This document shows positions 55,477 to 63,949 of a stretch of DNA of 64,000 nucleotides, piece by piece (the first letter of the stretch is position 1; the number at the start of each line of letters is the position of its first letter). Under the pieces are notes generated by a model. The model ran no database searches. It was not told the DNA's origin and saw only the letters and a program-made list of their open reading frames with translations. A program made the translations under genes and the position numbers. The stretch is from positions 52,529-116,528 of the forward strand of contig CAJOJQ010000003.1 of NCBI GenBank assembly GCA_905234985.1, read 5' to 3'. The stretch is from an uncultured Christensenellaceae bacterium (GTDB taxonomy: Bacteria > Bacillota > Clostridia > Christensenellales > Aristaeellaceae).

Positions 55477-55719
55477 ATGATGGTGAACACGAACGCGATG
55501 GTCAGTATTTCCGAAGCAAACCAGAATTTTTCCCGTGTCGCCCGGATGGTGGATGAAAACGGTTCTGTGGTGATTATGAAAAATAACGCGCCGCGCTACC
55601 TGCTTATTGATTTTAGTCAGGCGGAAGAAATGCAGATCGCGTCAGATAAAGATGTGTTTTCTGTCTCTGCCCGGCTGATTCAGCAAAATCGGGAAGCATA
55701 CCGGGAGCTTGCAAAATGA
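55477..55719 (+). CDS. phd: Antitoxin of the Phd/YefM family
   Basis: About 80 aa. The N-terminal fold reads AMVSISEANQNFSRVARMV with the DNA-binding helices, then a VVIMKNNAPRYLLIDF beta strand, and a flexible C-terminal end that would neutralise Doc. Three in-frame ATGs (55474, 55477, 55480) follow GAGGTG; 55477 or 55480 has the better spacing. The stop overlaps the toxin start as ATGA. Phd-type antitoxins repress their own promoter; the promoter here lies 20-45 nt upstream. Confidence 0.85.
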   Translation: MMVNTNAMVSISEANQNFSRVARMVDENGSVVIMKNNAPRYLLIDFSQAEEMQIASDKDVFSVSARLIQQNREAYRELAK

Positions 55720-56093
55720 AGATACTGACAAAGAGTCAGCTTGTTTTGCTGCATGAACAGCTGATCGAAGAAACGGGCGGAAGCCACGGACTGAGGGATG
55801 AAGGATTGCTGGAATCCGCGCTGTCCGCACCCTTCCAAACATTCGCTTCTTATTCGCCATACCCGACCGTTCAGCAGAAAGCGGCGCGGCTTGGGTATGG
55901 TTTGGTGATGAATCATCCCTTTATCGACGGCAACAAGCGAATCGGCGCGCATGCTATGCTGACGCTGTTTGCCCTGAATGGGATTGAGCTTGTCTACACG
56001 CAAGCGGAATTGATTCACGTTATTCTTGATGTGGCAGCCGGGAAGATCGGCTTTGAACACCTACTTATGTGGGTATTGGATCACCAGCGGTAG
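55716..56093 (+). CDS. doc: Fic/Doc-family toxin
   Basis: 125 aa. Complete Fic motif HPFIDGNKRIGAHAML (HPFxxGNKR), the fold of Doc, which phosphorylates EF-Tu. Length is typical. All catalytic residues are present (His, Gly-Asn-Lys-Arg), so it should be active. Start ATG 55716 overlaps the antitoxin stop. A terminator-like hairpin follows. It lies just before the his operon but is not part of it. Confidence 0.9.
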   Translation: MKILTKSQLVLLHEQLIEETGGSHGLRDEGLLESALSAPFQTFASYSPYPTVQQKAARLGYGLVMNHPFIDGNKRIGAHAMLTLFALNGIELVYTQAELIHVILDVAAGKIGFEHLLMWVLDHQR

Positions 56094-56133
56094 AACAATC
56101 CAAAGAGATAAACGCCGGAAAGCTGAAAACGAT

Positions 56134-56168
56134 GAACGACGCGGGGATTTCCTTCGCCGTTCTTTTAT
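56134..56168 (+). terminator. Possible terminator after the Doc gene
   Basis: GAACGACG / CGCCGTTC stem with one mismatch and TTTTATTA. Confidence 0.5.
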
Positions 56169-56197
56169 TAAAAATTTTATCATGCTATCACTTTAGC

Positions 56198-56226
56198 TTG
56201 ACAGAGCGATAAAGCGGTGATATAAT
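56198..56226 (+). promoter_or_regulatory. Promoter of the his operon
   Basis: TTGACA (56198-56203), a 17-nt spacer and TATAAT (56221-56226). The surrounding ATCACTTTA ... TAAAGCGGTGAT is a loose dyad that could be an operator. The leader is only about 40 nt, too short for a T-box. Confidence 0.88.
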
Positions 56227-56272
56227 AGGCCCCGTAAATCGAATTCAGGCCAGGGGCCGGGAAGAGGATCGC

Positions 56273-57403
56273 ATGGAAATGGACGTGATGAAAGCGCTGC
56301 GCAGGGAAGAAAGGATCACCCTGTCCCTGCGGGCACTGTATGAGCAGTACGGCTTCCGCAAGTACCGCATGGGGCGGTTTGAGGAATACGAGCTGTATAC
56401 GGAAAACAAAAACTTTCTGAAAAACCCTAACATTATCACCTTTCACGATTTGGACGGCACCGTGCTGGCATTGAAGCCCGACGTGACCCTGTCCATCGCC
56501 AAGAACACCCGGGCCACCGCCCAGAGCAGCGAAAAGGTGTATTACCTGGAAAACGTGTACTGGCTGGAAAAGCAAAGCGGCGGCTATCAGGAAACCACCC
56601 AGCTGGGCCTGGAATATTTGGGCGATTTGGACGCGGCGGCGTATTTTGAGGTGCTGTGTTTGGCCCAGAAGACCCTGGCCGCCATCAGCGGCAGCCACCG
56701 CATGCAGCTTTCCCATATCGGGTTCTGGATCGCCCTGCTGGAAGGGCTGGGCCTCGGGGAGAGCTTGGGTCAGGAAATTTTGAACTGCCTCCACGGCAAG
56801 CGGCTGCACGAATTAAAGGCCCTGCTGGAAAAGGCTCACGCGGCCCCCGCCGCGGCGGAATGGGTGCTGCGGGCGGCGGGGCTGTGCGGAGCTTTCCGGG
56901 AAACATTGGCAGAGGCCCGAAAAATCGCCCTTTCCAACGGCATGACCGCCGCTTTGGACGAGCTGGAAACGGTATACGGCTTGCTGGAAAGCGCGGGCTG
57001 CGGGGACGACCTGATCCTGGATTTCTCCCTGGTGAACGACAGCGATTACTACGACGGCTTGATTTTCCAGGGCTTCGTGGAGGGCGTGCCCCGTGCGGTG
57101 CTGTCCGGCGGCTACTATGGAAAGCTGCTGCGGAAATTCGGCCGGGACCTGGACGCCATCGGCTTTGCGGTGTACGTGAACGAATTAGACCTATTGTTCC
57201 GCAATCAGCACAGCACCGACGTGGACGCGCTGATCCTCTATGAAGCCGGGGCGGACCTGAACGCCCTGGCCCGCGCCGCCGACGACCTTCGGGAAAGCGG
57301 CCTCAAGGTGCGGGTGGAAAAGAACGCGCCAGAGGACGCGCGCTTCGGGAAAATCTATTGCTTTACGAAGGACGGCTTAAAGGAGGCGGGGAAGGAATGC
57401 TGA
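56273..57403 (+). CDS. hisZ: ATP phosphoribosyltransferase regulatory subunit
   Basis: HisRS-like subunit, 376 aa, required by short-form HisG. Visible class II synthetase motif 2-like GRFEEYELYTENKNFL and motif 3-like DFSLVNDSDYYDGLIFQGFVEG, but with no tRNA-binding domain. Start ATG 56273 has GAAGAGG 6 nt upstream. It overlaps hisG by 7 nt, first gene of the operon. Confidence 0.93.
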   Translation: MEMDVMKALRREERITLSLRALYEQYGFRKYRMGRFEEYELYTENKNFLKNPNIITFHDLDGTVLALKPDVTLSIAKNTRATAQSSEKVYYLENVYWLEKQSGGYQETTQLGLEYLGDLDAAAYFEVLCLAQKTLAAISGSHRMQLSHIGFWIALLEGLGLGESLGQEILNCLHGKRLHELKALLEKAHAAPAAAEWVLRAAGLCGAFRETLAEARKIALSNGMTAALDELETVYGLLESAGCGDDLILDFSLVNDSDYYDGLIFQGFVEGVPRAVLSGGYYGKLLRKFGRDLDAIGFAVYVNELDLLFRNQHSTDVDALILYEAGADLNALARAADDLRESGLKVRVEKNAPEDARFGKIYCFTKDGLKEAGKEC

Positions 57404-58020
57404 ATATCGCGCTGCCCAAGGGACGGTTGGGCGACCAAGTGCTTTCCCTGTTCTCCAAGATCGGGTACGACTGCGGCGGCATCTATGAAAACGACCGCCG
57501 CCTGGTGCTGGAAAGCCCGGAAAACGGGGTGCGCTACCTGCTGGTGAAGCCCTCCGACGTGGCGATTTACGTGGAATACGGCGCGGCGGACATCGGCGTG
57601 GTGGGCAAGGACATTTTGCTGGACGGCAACCCCGACGTGTATGAATTGCTGGATCTTGGCATCGGCAAGTGCCGCATCTGCGTGGCCGGGCCGGAGGATT
57701 ACGTGGAGGATCGGGAAACGGTGCTGCGGGTGGCAACCAAGTTCACCACCGTGGCGAAAAAATACTATTCCTCCCTGAACCGGGAAATCCAGATCATCAA
57801 GCTCAACGGCTCCATCGAGCTGGCCCCCATTTTGGGGCTTACGGACGTGATCGTGGACATCGTGGAATCGGGCCGCACCCTCAAGGAAAACCATTTGAAG
57901 GTGCTGGAAACCATCGTGCCCATCAGCGCCCGGCTCATCGCCAACCGGGCCAGCTACTTATTCAAAAATGAAATTATTACTTCCATTACCCAGAAATTGC
58001 AGGAGGTACTTCCGCAATGA
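57397..58020 (+). CDS. hisG: ATP phosphoribosyltransferase, short form
   Basis: Catalyses the first step of histidine synthesis, joining ATP and PRPP. 207 aa, the short form without the regulatory C-terminal domain, consistent with HisZ just upstream. Motifs: NIALPKGRLGDQV, ADIGVVGKD, and the PRPP-binding region DVIVDIVESGRTLKEN. GGAGG precedes ATG 57397. It overlaps hisD by ATGA. Confidence 0.96.
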   Translation: MLNIALPKGRLGDQVLSLFSKIGYDCGGIYENDRRLVLESPENGVRYLLVKPSDVAIYVEYGAADIGVVGKDILLDGNPDVYELLDLGIGKCRICVAGPEDYVEDRETVLRVATKFTTVAKKYYSSLNREIQIIKLNGSIELAPILGLTDVIVDIVESGRTLKENHLKVLETIVPISARLIANRASYLFKNEIITSITQKLQEVLPQ

Positions 58021-59303
58021 TGAAAATCATGCCGGTGGATCAGTTCGACGCATCCGCTTTTAAGACCCCGCCCATCCAGACGGGCAACGAAATCGAAGCC
58101 GCGGTGGACTTAATCATTCAGACCGTGCGGCAGCAGGGCGACCAAGCCCTGCTCGACTACGCCGCCAAATTCGATAAAGCCCAATTAGACAGTGTTTTGG
58201 TCAGCGACGCGGAAATCGAAGAAGCCTTCGCCGCCTGCGAACCGGACTTTCTGGAAACGCTGAAACAAGCAAAGGACAACATCGAAGCCTTCCACAAGCA
58301 CCAGGTGCGCAACAGCTTGGTGATCAGCGAGGAAGCGGGCAAGGTGATGGGCCAGCGCATCATCCCCTTGAAGCGCGTGGGCCTGTACGTGCCCGGCGGC
58401 ACGGCGGCCTATCCCTCCTCCGTACTCATGAACGCCGTGCCCCCCAAGATCGCCGGGGTGAAGGAAATCGTCATCAGCACCCCGCCGGGCCGGGACGGCA
58501 AAGTGAACCCCGCCATCCTGTGCGCCGCCAAAATCGCGGGTGTGACCAAGATCGTCAAGGCGGGCGGGGCGCAGGCCATCGCCGCCTTAGCCTACGGCAC
58601 GGAATCGGTGCCTGCCGTGGACAAGATCGTCGGCCCCGGCAACGTGTACGTGGCCACCGCCAAGCGGCGCGTATACGGTTTGGTCGATATTGATATGATC
58701 GCAGGCCCCAGCGAGATCCTGGTGCTGGCGGACGGCAAGAGCAATCCCGCCTTTGTTGCCGCCGATTTGCTTTCCCAGGCCGAGCATGATAAATTAGCCT
58801 CCGCCATCCTGGTGACGGACAGCGTGGAATTGGCGGAAAAAGTACAGGCCGAAGTGGAGCGCCAGGTGGAATTGCTGCCCCGGCGGGACATCGCCCGCGT
58901 TTCCATCGACAACAACGGCAAGATCGTGGTGGCCCATGATTTGCGGCAGGGCGTCGAGATTGCCAACCTCATCGCCCCTGAACACCTGGAAATCTGCGTG
59001 GACGATCCCTTTGCCTACCTGCCCCAGATCGAGTCTGCCGGTTCCGTGTTCTTGGGCCGGAACGTGCCCGAAGCCTTGGGCGATTACTGGGCAGGCCCCA
59101 ACCACACCTTGCCCACCAGCGGCACGGCCCGGTTTTCCTCCCCTCTATCGGTGGACGATTTCGTGAAGAAGTCCCAGTTCCTGTATTATTCCAAGGAAGC
59201 GCTGGAGCAGGCCAAGGATCGGGTGGTGGCCTTCGCGCAAAAAGAAGGGCTGAACGGCCACGCCAATTCCATCGCCATCCGGTTTGGAGAATCAGCGGTA
59301 TGA
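58017..59303 (+). CDS. hisD: Histidinol dehydrogenase
   Basis: Zinc and NAD enzyme converting histidinol to histidine, 428 aa. Motifs: RVGLYVPGGTAAYPSSVLMN, the signature DMIAGPSEILVLAD, QAEHDKLASA, and late AGPNHTLPTSG. Starts at 58017 in an ATGA overlap with hisG, and its stop overlaps hisC. Zinc ligands Gln/His in AEHD are present. Confidence 0.97.
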   Translation: MMKIMPVDQFDASAFKTPPIQTGNEIEAAVDLIIQTVRQQGDQALLDYAAKFDKAQLDSVLVSDAEIEEAFAACEPDFLETLKQAKDNIEAFHKHQVRNSLVISEEAGKVMGQRIIPLKRVGLYVPGGTAAYPSSVLMNAVPPKIAGVKEIVISTPPGRDGKVNPAILCAAKIAGVTKIVKAGGAQAIAALAYGTESVPAVDKIVGPGNVYVATAKRRVYGLVDIDMIAGPSEILVLADGKSNPAFVAADLLSQAEHDKLASAILVTDSVELAEKVQAEVERQVELLPRRDIARVSIDNNGKIVVAHDLRQGVEIANLIAPEHLEICVDDPFAYLPQIESAGSVFLGRNVPEALGDYWAGPNHTLPTSGTARFSSPLSVDDFVKKSQFLYYSKEALEQAKDRVVAFAQKEGLNGHANSIAIRFGESAV

Positions 59304-60349
59304 GCAGATTTTTGAGTGAAAACAATCGGGATTTGAAAGCCTACGTGCCGGGGGAGCAGCCCAAGGTCAAAAACCTGGTAAAGCTGAACACCAACGAAAG
59401 CCCCTTTCTCCCCGCGCCGGGCGTTCAGGAAGCGGTGAAGCAGGCGGCGGACAGCCTGCAACTGTACAACGATCTTTCCGCCGCCAGACTGACCGGCCTG
59501 CTGGCGAAAACCTACGACGTGAAGGAAACTCAGGTATTCGTGGGCAACGGCTCGGACGAAGTGCTGGCCTTCGCCTTTCAGGCCTTCGGGGGCGGCGGAG
59601 TGACCTTCCCGGATATCACCTATGGATGCTACACTGTTTGGGCGGGCCTGTACCATCTGGACGCCAGGATTATTTCCCTGAAAGAGGATTTTTCCATCGA
59701 CCCTGCCGATTATCGCGGCAACGACCGCTGTGTGGTCATCGCCAATCCAAACGCCCCCACCGGTATGGCCCTGCCCTTATCCGCCATCGCGGAAATCGCG
59801 GCACATAATCCCGATCAGGTAGTGATCGTGGACGAGGCCTACGTGGATTTCGGGGCGGAAAGCGCGGTGGCCTTATTGCCAGAATATGATAATATATTGG
59901 TGGTGCAGACGTTCTCCAAGTCCCGACAGTTGGCCGGGGCGCGCTTAGGCTTCGCTATCGGCAGCGAAGAACTTATTGCTGACCTGAACCTGATCCGCTA
60001 TTCCTTCCATCCTTACAACGTGAACAGCCTCACCCAGGCGGCGGGGGCGGCGGCCCTGGAGCAGCCGGAGTATTTTGAAGCCTGCCGCCAGACCATCATG
60101 GAAAACCGGGCGTGGACGAAAACGGAATTGGAGAAATTGGGTTTCCGGGTGCTGGACAGCAAAGCCAATTTCCTGTTCGTTCAGGCCCCCGGCATGAATG
60201 GCGCGGAATACCAGAAAAAACTGCGGGAAAAGAACATCCTGATCCGCTATTTCGATCAGCCCCGCATCCGGGATTTCACCCGCGTCACCATTGGCAGCAA
60301 AACGCAGATGGAAAAGCTGATCGAAGCCACAAAGGAGATATGGGCATGA
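59300..60349 (+). CDS. hisC: Histidinol-phosphate aminotransferase
   Basis: PLP transaminase, 349 aa. Motifs: NTNESPF near the N-terminus, FVGNGSDEVL, ANPNAPTG, and FSKSRQLAGARLGF with the Schiff-base lysine. Start ATG 59300 overlaps the hisD stop (ATGA). The stop overlaps hisB likewise. Confidence 0.96.
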   Translation: MSRFLSENNRDLKAYVPGEQPKVKNLVKLNTNESPFLPAPGVQEAVKQAADSLQLYNDLSAARLTGLLAKTYDVKETQVFVGNGSDEVLAFAFQAFGGGGVTFPDITYGCYTVWAGLYHLDARIISLKEDFSIDPADYRGNDRCVVIANPNAPTGMALPLSAIAEIAAHNPDQVVIVDEAYVDFGAESAVALLPEYDNILVVQTFSKSRQLAGARLGFAIGSEELIADLNLIRYSFHPYNVNSLTQAAGAAALEQPEYFEACRQTIMENRAWTKTELEKLGFRVLDSKANFLFVQAPGMNGAEYQKKLREKNILIRYFDQPRIRDFTRVTIGSKTQMEKLIEATKEIWA

Positions 60350-60933
60350 GACAGGCAACCATTGAACGGAACACCAAAGAGACCCAAATCGCACTGACCC
60401 TGAACCTGGACGGAACGGGCAAAGCGGACATCGACACCGGCGTGGGATTTTTGAATCACATGCTGGAGCTGCTGGCCTTTCACGGGCAATTTGACTTGAC
60501 GGTAAAATGCCGGGGAGACGTTCAGGTGGACGACCATCATTCCGCGGAGGATATCGGCATCGCATTTGGCCAGGCGTTTGCGGAAGCCATGGGCGATAAA
60601 AGGGGCATCGTGCGCTACGGCAATTTCCTTTTGCCCATGGATGAAGCCCTGGTACTCTGCGCGGTCGATCTCTGCGGGCGGGACACCTTGGGGTACCAGG
60701 TGAACATCCCCACCCAGAAGGTGGGAACCTTCGACACCGAACTGGTACAGGAATTCATGTTAGGCTTTACAAGGAATGCCAAAGCCTGCCTTCATTTCGT
60801 GCAGATGGCGGGAACCAATTCCCACCATATTATCGAAGCCATGTTCAAGGGCTTAGGCCGCGCCCTGCGGCAGGCGGTGGCTATCGACCCGAAACAGGCG
60901 GACAAAACGCCGTCCTCCAAGGGCATACTATAG
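60346..60933 (+). CDS. hisB: Imidazoleglycerol-phosphate dehydratase
   Basis: Manganese-dependent dehydratase, 195 aa, without the phosphatase fused in enterobacteria. The metal ligands sit in two motifs, VDDHHSAEDIGI and SHHIIEAMFKGLGRAL. GFLNHMLELLAFHG near residue 33 is characteristic. AAAGGAG precedes ATG 60346, which overlaps the hisC stop as ATGA. The stop TAG abuts a heptamer repeat arm. Confidence 0.96.
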   Translation: MRQATIERNTKETQIALTLNLDGTGKADIDTGVGFLNHMLELLAFHGQFDLTVKCRGDVQVDDHHSAEDIGIAFGQAFAEAMGDKRGIVRYGNFLLPMDEALVLCAVDLCGRDTLGYQVNIPTQKVGTFDTELVQEFMLGFTRNAKACLHFVQMAGTNSHHIIEAMFKGLGRALRQAVAIDPKQADKTPSSKGIL

Positions 60934-60963
60934 GTAGGAGGTAGGAAGTAGGAGGTAGGAGGT
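60934..60963. repeat. Heptamer element H7, left arm only (GTAGGAG type), inside the his operon
   Basis: Four GTAGGAG/GTAGGAA units begin exactly after the hisB stop. The opposing arm is degraded (pieces of ATTTCCT near 60988-61008). It creates a 122-nt gap between hisB and hisH in an otherwise tightly overlapping operon. Confidence 0.82.
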
Positions 60964-61055
60964 TATATTGTGTGCAAGGAAAACCTATTTCCTCATATTT
61001 CCTGACTTTTCCGATTGTATCATTTCTGAACGATTACGACCGGAGTTGAAAAGCC

Positions 61056-61673
61056 ATGATTGCGATCATTGATTACGGGGTGGGGAATCTCTATTCCATC
61101 AGTCATTCCCTGTCTTATTTGGGGATGGAGAATGAAGTAACCCGGGATGAGGAAACCATCCTGAACGCGGACAAGCTGATCCTGCCCGGCGTGGGAGCCT
61201 TCGGGGACGCAAGGCAAAAGCTGAAAGATACGGGCATGGACAGGCTGGTGCTGGAAAAGGCAAAAGCGGGAACGCCGCTGCTGGGCATTTGCCTCGGCAT
61301 GCAGCTCTTGTTTGAAAAGAGCCACGAGTACGGGGAGCATGCGGGCCTTTGCCTGATTCCCGGCGAAATTTGCCCCCTGCGGGCAGATATTCCGGAAAAC
61401 CTGAAGGTGCCGCATATCGGCTGGAACGCCCTGCGGTTCACGGGGGAAAGCCCCCTGCTTCAATATATCCAAGAGGGTGACAGCGTGTACTACGTTCATT
61501 CCTTCTACGCCAAATTCGCCGGGGACGCGGTGAAGGCCGTATCGGAGTACAGCGTGGACGTGCCGGGGCTGGTGCAGAACGGCAACGTGTTTGGGGCGCA
61601 GTTCCACCCGGAAAAAAGCGGCCCGGTGGGGCTGAATATCCTGCGGGCCTTCGGGGAGGTGGGCGTATGCTGA
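61056..61673 (+). CDS. hisH: Imidazole glycerol phosphate synthase, glutamine amidotransferase subunit
   Basis: 205 aa. Class I glutaminase: nucleophile Cys in LLGICLGMQLLFE, late FGAQFHPEKSG with the His-Glu dyad. It supplies ammonia to HisF. Start ATG 61056 has CCGGAG upstream. It overlaps hisA by 7 nt. The gap before it contains element H7. Confidence 0.96.
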   Translation: MIAIIDYGVGNLYSISHSLSYLGMENEVTRDEETILNADKLILPGVGAFGDARQKLKDTGMDRLVLEKAKAGTPLLGICLGMQLLFEKSHEYGEHAGLCLIPGEICPLRADIPENLKVPHIGWNALRFTGESPLLQYIQEGDSVYYVHSFYAKFAGDAVKAVSEYSVDVPGLVQNGNVFGAQFHPEKSGPVGLNILRAFGEVGVC

Positions 61674-62392
61674 TTTTTCCGGCGATTGACCTCCGGGACG
61701 GTCAGGTGGTGCGATTGACCGAGGGCGATTACGACCAAATGACCGTCTACGGCGCCGACCCCTTAGCCGCCGCCGCTTCCTTCCGGGAAGCCGGGGCCGA
61801 ATGGCTGCATGTGGTAGATTTAGACGCGGCCAAGGACGGAGGACAGAAGAATTTTTCCATCATCGAAAAGTTAGCGAAGGAAAGCGGCCTCCGGCTGGAA
61901 GTGGGCGGCGGCGCGCGGAGCGAGGAAAGCGCCCGGCGGTATTTGGACGCGGGGGTGTTCCGGGTGATCGTGGGTTCGGCGGCGGTGGAAAATCCCGCCC
62001 TGCTGGAAGCGCTGGCGGCCAAGTATCCGGGCCGGGTCGCCGCCGGAGTGGACGCCAAAAACGGTTTCGTGGCCATCCACGGCTGGCGTACGGTGACGGA
62101 TATTCCGGCTTTCGATTTCGTGAGCAGACTGCCCGCTCAGGGCGTGGACACGGTGATTTACACCGACATCAGCCGGGACGGCAAGCTCATGGGGCCGAAT
62201 CTGGAAGCCTACGCAAGATTAAGAGAAATCGAGGGCCTGCGGGTAGTGGCCTCCGGCGGCGTTTCCTCCCTTGAAAACGTGACGGACCTGGCAAAAATGA
62301 ACTTATACGCCGCCATCATCGGTAAGGCCCTGTACGCGGGGAAAATCGACTTGAAACAGGCCATCGCCGCCGGAAAGGGGGAGATTGCGTGA
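61667..62392 (+). CDS. hisA: ProFAR isomerase
   Basis: TIM-barrel isomerase of 241 aa. Catalytic Asp8 in PAIDLRDGQVVRL and Asp in the YTDISRDGKLMGPN region; VVDLDAAKDG and EVGGGARS are characteristic. It overlaps hisH by 7 nt and hisF by GTGA. Confidence 0.96.
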   Translation: MLIFPAIDLRDGQVVRLTEGDYDQMTVYGADPLAAAASFREAGAEWLHVVDLDAAKDGGQKNFSIIEKLAKESGLRLEVGGGARSEESARRYLDAGVFRVIVGSAAVENPALLEALAAKYPGRVAAGVDAKNGFVAIHGWRTVTDIPAFDFVSRLPAQGVDTVIYTDISRDGKLMGPNLEAYARLREIEGLRVVASGGVSSLENVTDLAKMNLYAAIIGKALYAGKIDLKQAIAAGKGEIA

Positions 62393-63162
62393 TCGCCAAA
62401 AGAATCATTCCCTGTTTGGACGTGCGGAATGGCCGCGTGGTGAAGGGCACCAACTTCGAGGGCATCCAGGACGTGGCCGACCCGGTGGAGATGGCGAAAT
62501 ACTACAACGATACCGGGGCCGACGAGCTGGTTTTCTACGACATCACCGCGTCCTTCGAGGGCCGGGGCCTGTTTACCGACATCCTCAAACGCACGGCGGC
62601 CCAGGTGTTCATCCCTCTCACCGTGGGCGGAGCCATCAACGAGGTTTCGGACTTTGAACGGGTGCTGTCCTGCGGGGCGGACAAGGTGAGCGTCAATTCC
62701 GGGGCCATCAAAAACCCGGATTTGATCGACAATGCCGCCAAGCGCTACGGCGACCAGTGCGTGGTGCTGAGCATGGACGTAAAAAGGGTGGACGGGTCTT
62801 TCCGCATCTTCGCCAAGGGGGGGCGGATCGATACCGGCATCGACGCCCTGCAATGGGCGCATGAAGGACAGGAACGCGGGGCCGGGGAACTGGTGGTGAA
62901 CAGCATTGACACGGATGGCGTGAAGCAAGGCTTCGATCTGGAAATGCTCTCCGCCATGGGGAAAATGGTCTCTATCCCCATCATCGCTTCCGGCGGCGCG
63001 GGCAATATGGAGCATTTCAAAACCCTCTTTGAAACCGTGCCCCAGGTGGACGCGGGCCTGGCCGCCTCCATTTTCCACCGGAAGGAAGTGCCGCTTCCCA
63101 CCTTAAAAGCGTATCTGGCCGGGGAAGGCATCCCTATGAGAATTTTGCGGACAGGAGTGTAA
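62389..63162 (+). CDS. hisF: Imidazole glycerol phosphate synthase, cyclase subunit
   Basis: TIM barrel, 257 aa, forming IGP and AICAR with HisH. Catalytic Asp11 in IIPCLDVRNGRVVKG, and the second Asp in SIDTDGVKQGFD. The start is GTG 62389, overlapping the hisA stop, with GGGGGAG upstream. Confidence 0.96.
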   Translation: MIAKRIIPCLDVRNGRVVKGTNFEGIQDVADPVEMAKYYNDTGADELVFYDITASFEGRGLFTDILKRTAAQVFIPLTVGGAINEVSDFERVLSCGADKVSVNSGAIKNPDLIDNAAKRYGDQCVVLSMDVKRVDGSFRIFAKGGRIDTGIDALQWAHEGQERGAGELVVNSIDTDGVKQGFDLEMLSAMGKMVSIPIIASGGAGNMEHFKTLFETVPQVDAGLAASIFHRKEVPLPTLKAYLAGEGIPMRILRTGV

Positions 63163-63166
63163 GACA

Positions 63167-63811
63167 ATGAACATTGATGAATTGAAATTTGACGCAAACG
63201 GCCTCATCCCCGCCGTGGTGCAGGATTATTTCTCCAAGCAGGTTTTGACCGTTGCCTACATGAACCGTCAGTCCCTGGAAATCTCCATGAAGGAGGGCCG
63301 CACCTGCTTCTTCTCCCGTTCCCGCCAGCAGCTCTGGCGCAAAGGGGAAACCTCCGGCAACACCCAGGAGATCGTCACCATCAAGGCGGACTGTGATATG
63401 GACGCCCTGGTGGTGGAAGTCATCAAAAAAGGCCCCGCCTGCCATATGGGGGCCGAAAGCTGCTTCTTCAATCCCGTGTACCAGAGCGAGGACCACCAGG
63501 ATTTCTCCATGGAAGCGCTGTATCAATTATTGGTCGGGCGCAAAACCAGCCCCAAGGAGGGCAGCTATACCACCTACCTGTTCCAGAAGGGCATCGATAA
63601 GATTTTGAAAAAGGTGGGCGAGGAATGCACCGAGGTCATCGTGGCCGGGAAGGGCGGCAGCAAGGAAGAAACGATCTTTGAAATCGCCGATCTGGCCTAT
63701 CACGTCATGGTGCTCATGGTGGAAATGGGCATTCAGCCCAAGGACATCTTCGCCCAGTTGGAAAACCGCCACGTGGTGGACCATAAGGTGAAACAGGAAA
63801 AGATGCAATAA
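63167..63811 (+). CDS. hisI: Bifunctional phosphoribosyl-AMP cyclohydrolase / phosphoribosyl-ATP pyrophosphatase
   Basis: 214 aa fusion (HisIE). Residues 1-110: cyclohydrolase with SRQQLWRKGETSGN, CDMDA and GPACHMG (zinc/magnesium). Residues 115-214: MazG-like pyrophosphatase with KKVGEECTEVIVAGKG and EIADLAYHVMVLM. Starts 4 nt after hisF. Last gene of the operon, followed by a terminator. Confidence 0.96.
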   Translation: MNIDELKFDANGLIPAVVQDYFSKQVLTVAYMNRQSLEISMKEGRTCFFSRSRQQLWRKGETSGNTQEIVTIKADCDMDALVVEVIKKGPACHMGAESCFFNPVYQSEDHQDFSMEALYQLLVGRKTSPKEGSYTTYLFQKGIDKILKKVGEECTEVIVAGKGGSKEETIFEIADLAYHVMVLMVEMGIQPKDIFAQLENRHVVDHKVKQEKMQ

Positions 63812-63828
63812 TTCAAGGCGAAAACAAG

Positions 63829-63858
63829 AAAAAAGCCGGAGTCTTTCACGGCTTTTTT
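63829..63858 (+). terminator. Terminator of the his operon
   Basis: AAAAAAGCCG (63829-63838) pairs with CGGCTTTTTT (63849-63858), ending in a T-run. Confidence 0.9.
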
Positions 63859-63949
63859 CGTTATGCATGTAACAAAACGCCTTTCCCGTTCGTCATAATA
63901 GATGAGCATTCGGAATAGCGGTGAATAAGCCGCATAAACCGAGGAAAGG

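Noticed and set aside
56094..56272. T-box or leader-peptide attenuator ahead of the his operon
   Set aside because: From the promoter to hisZ is only about 40 nt, and no His-codon run or T-box core is present.
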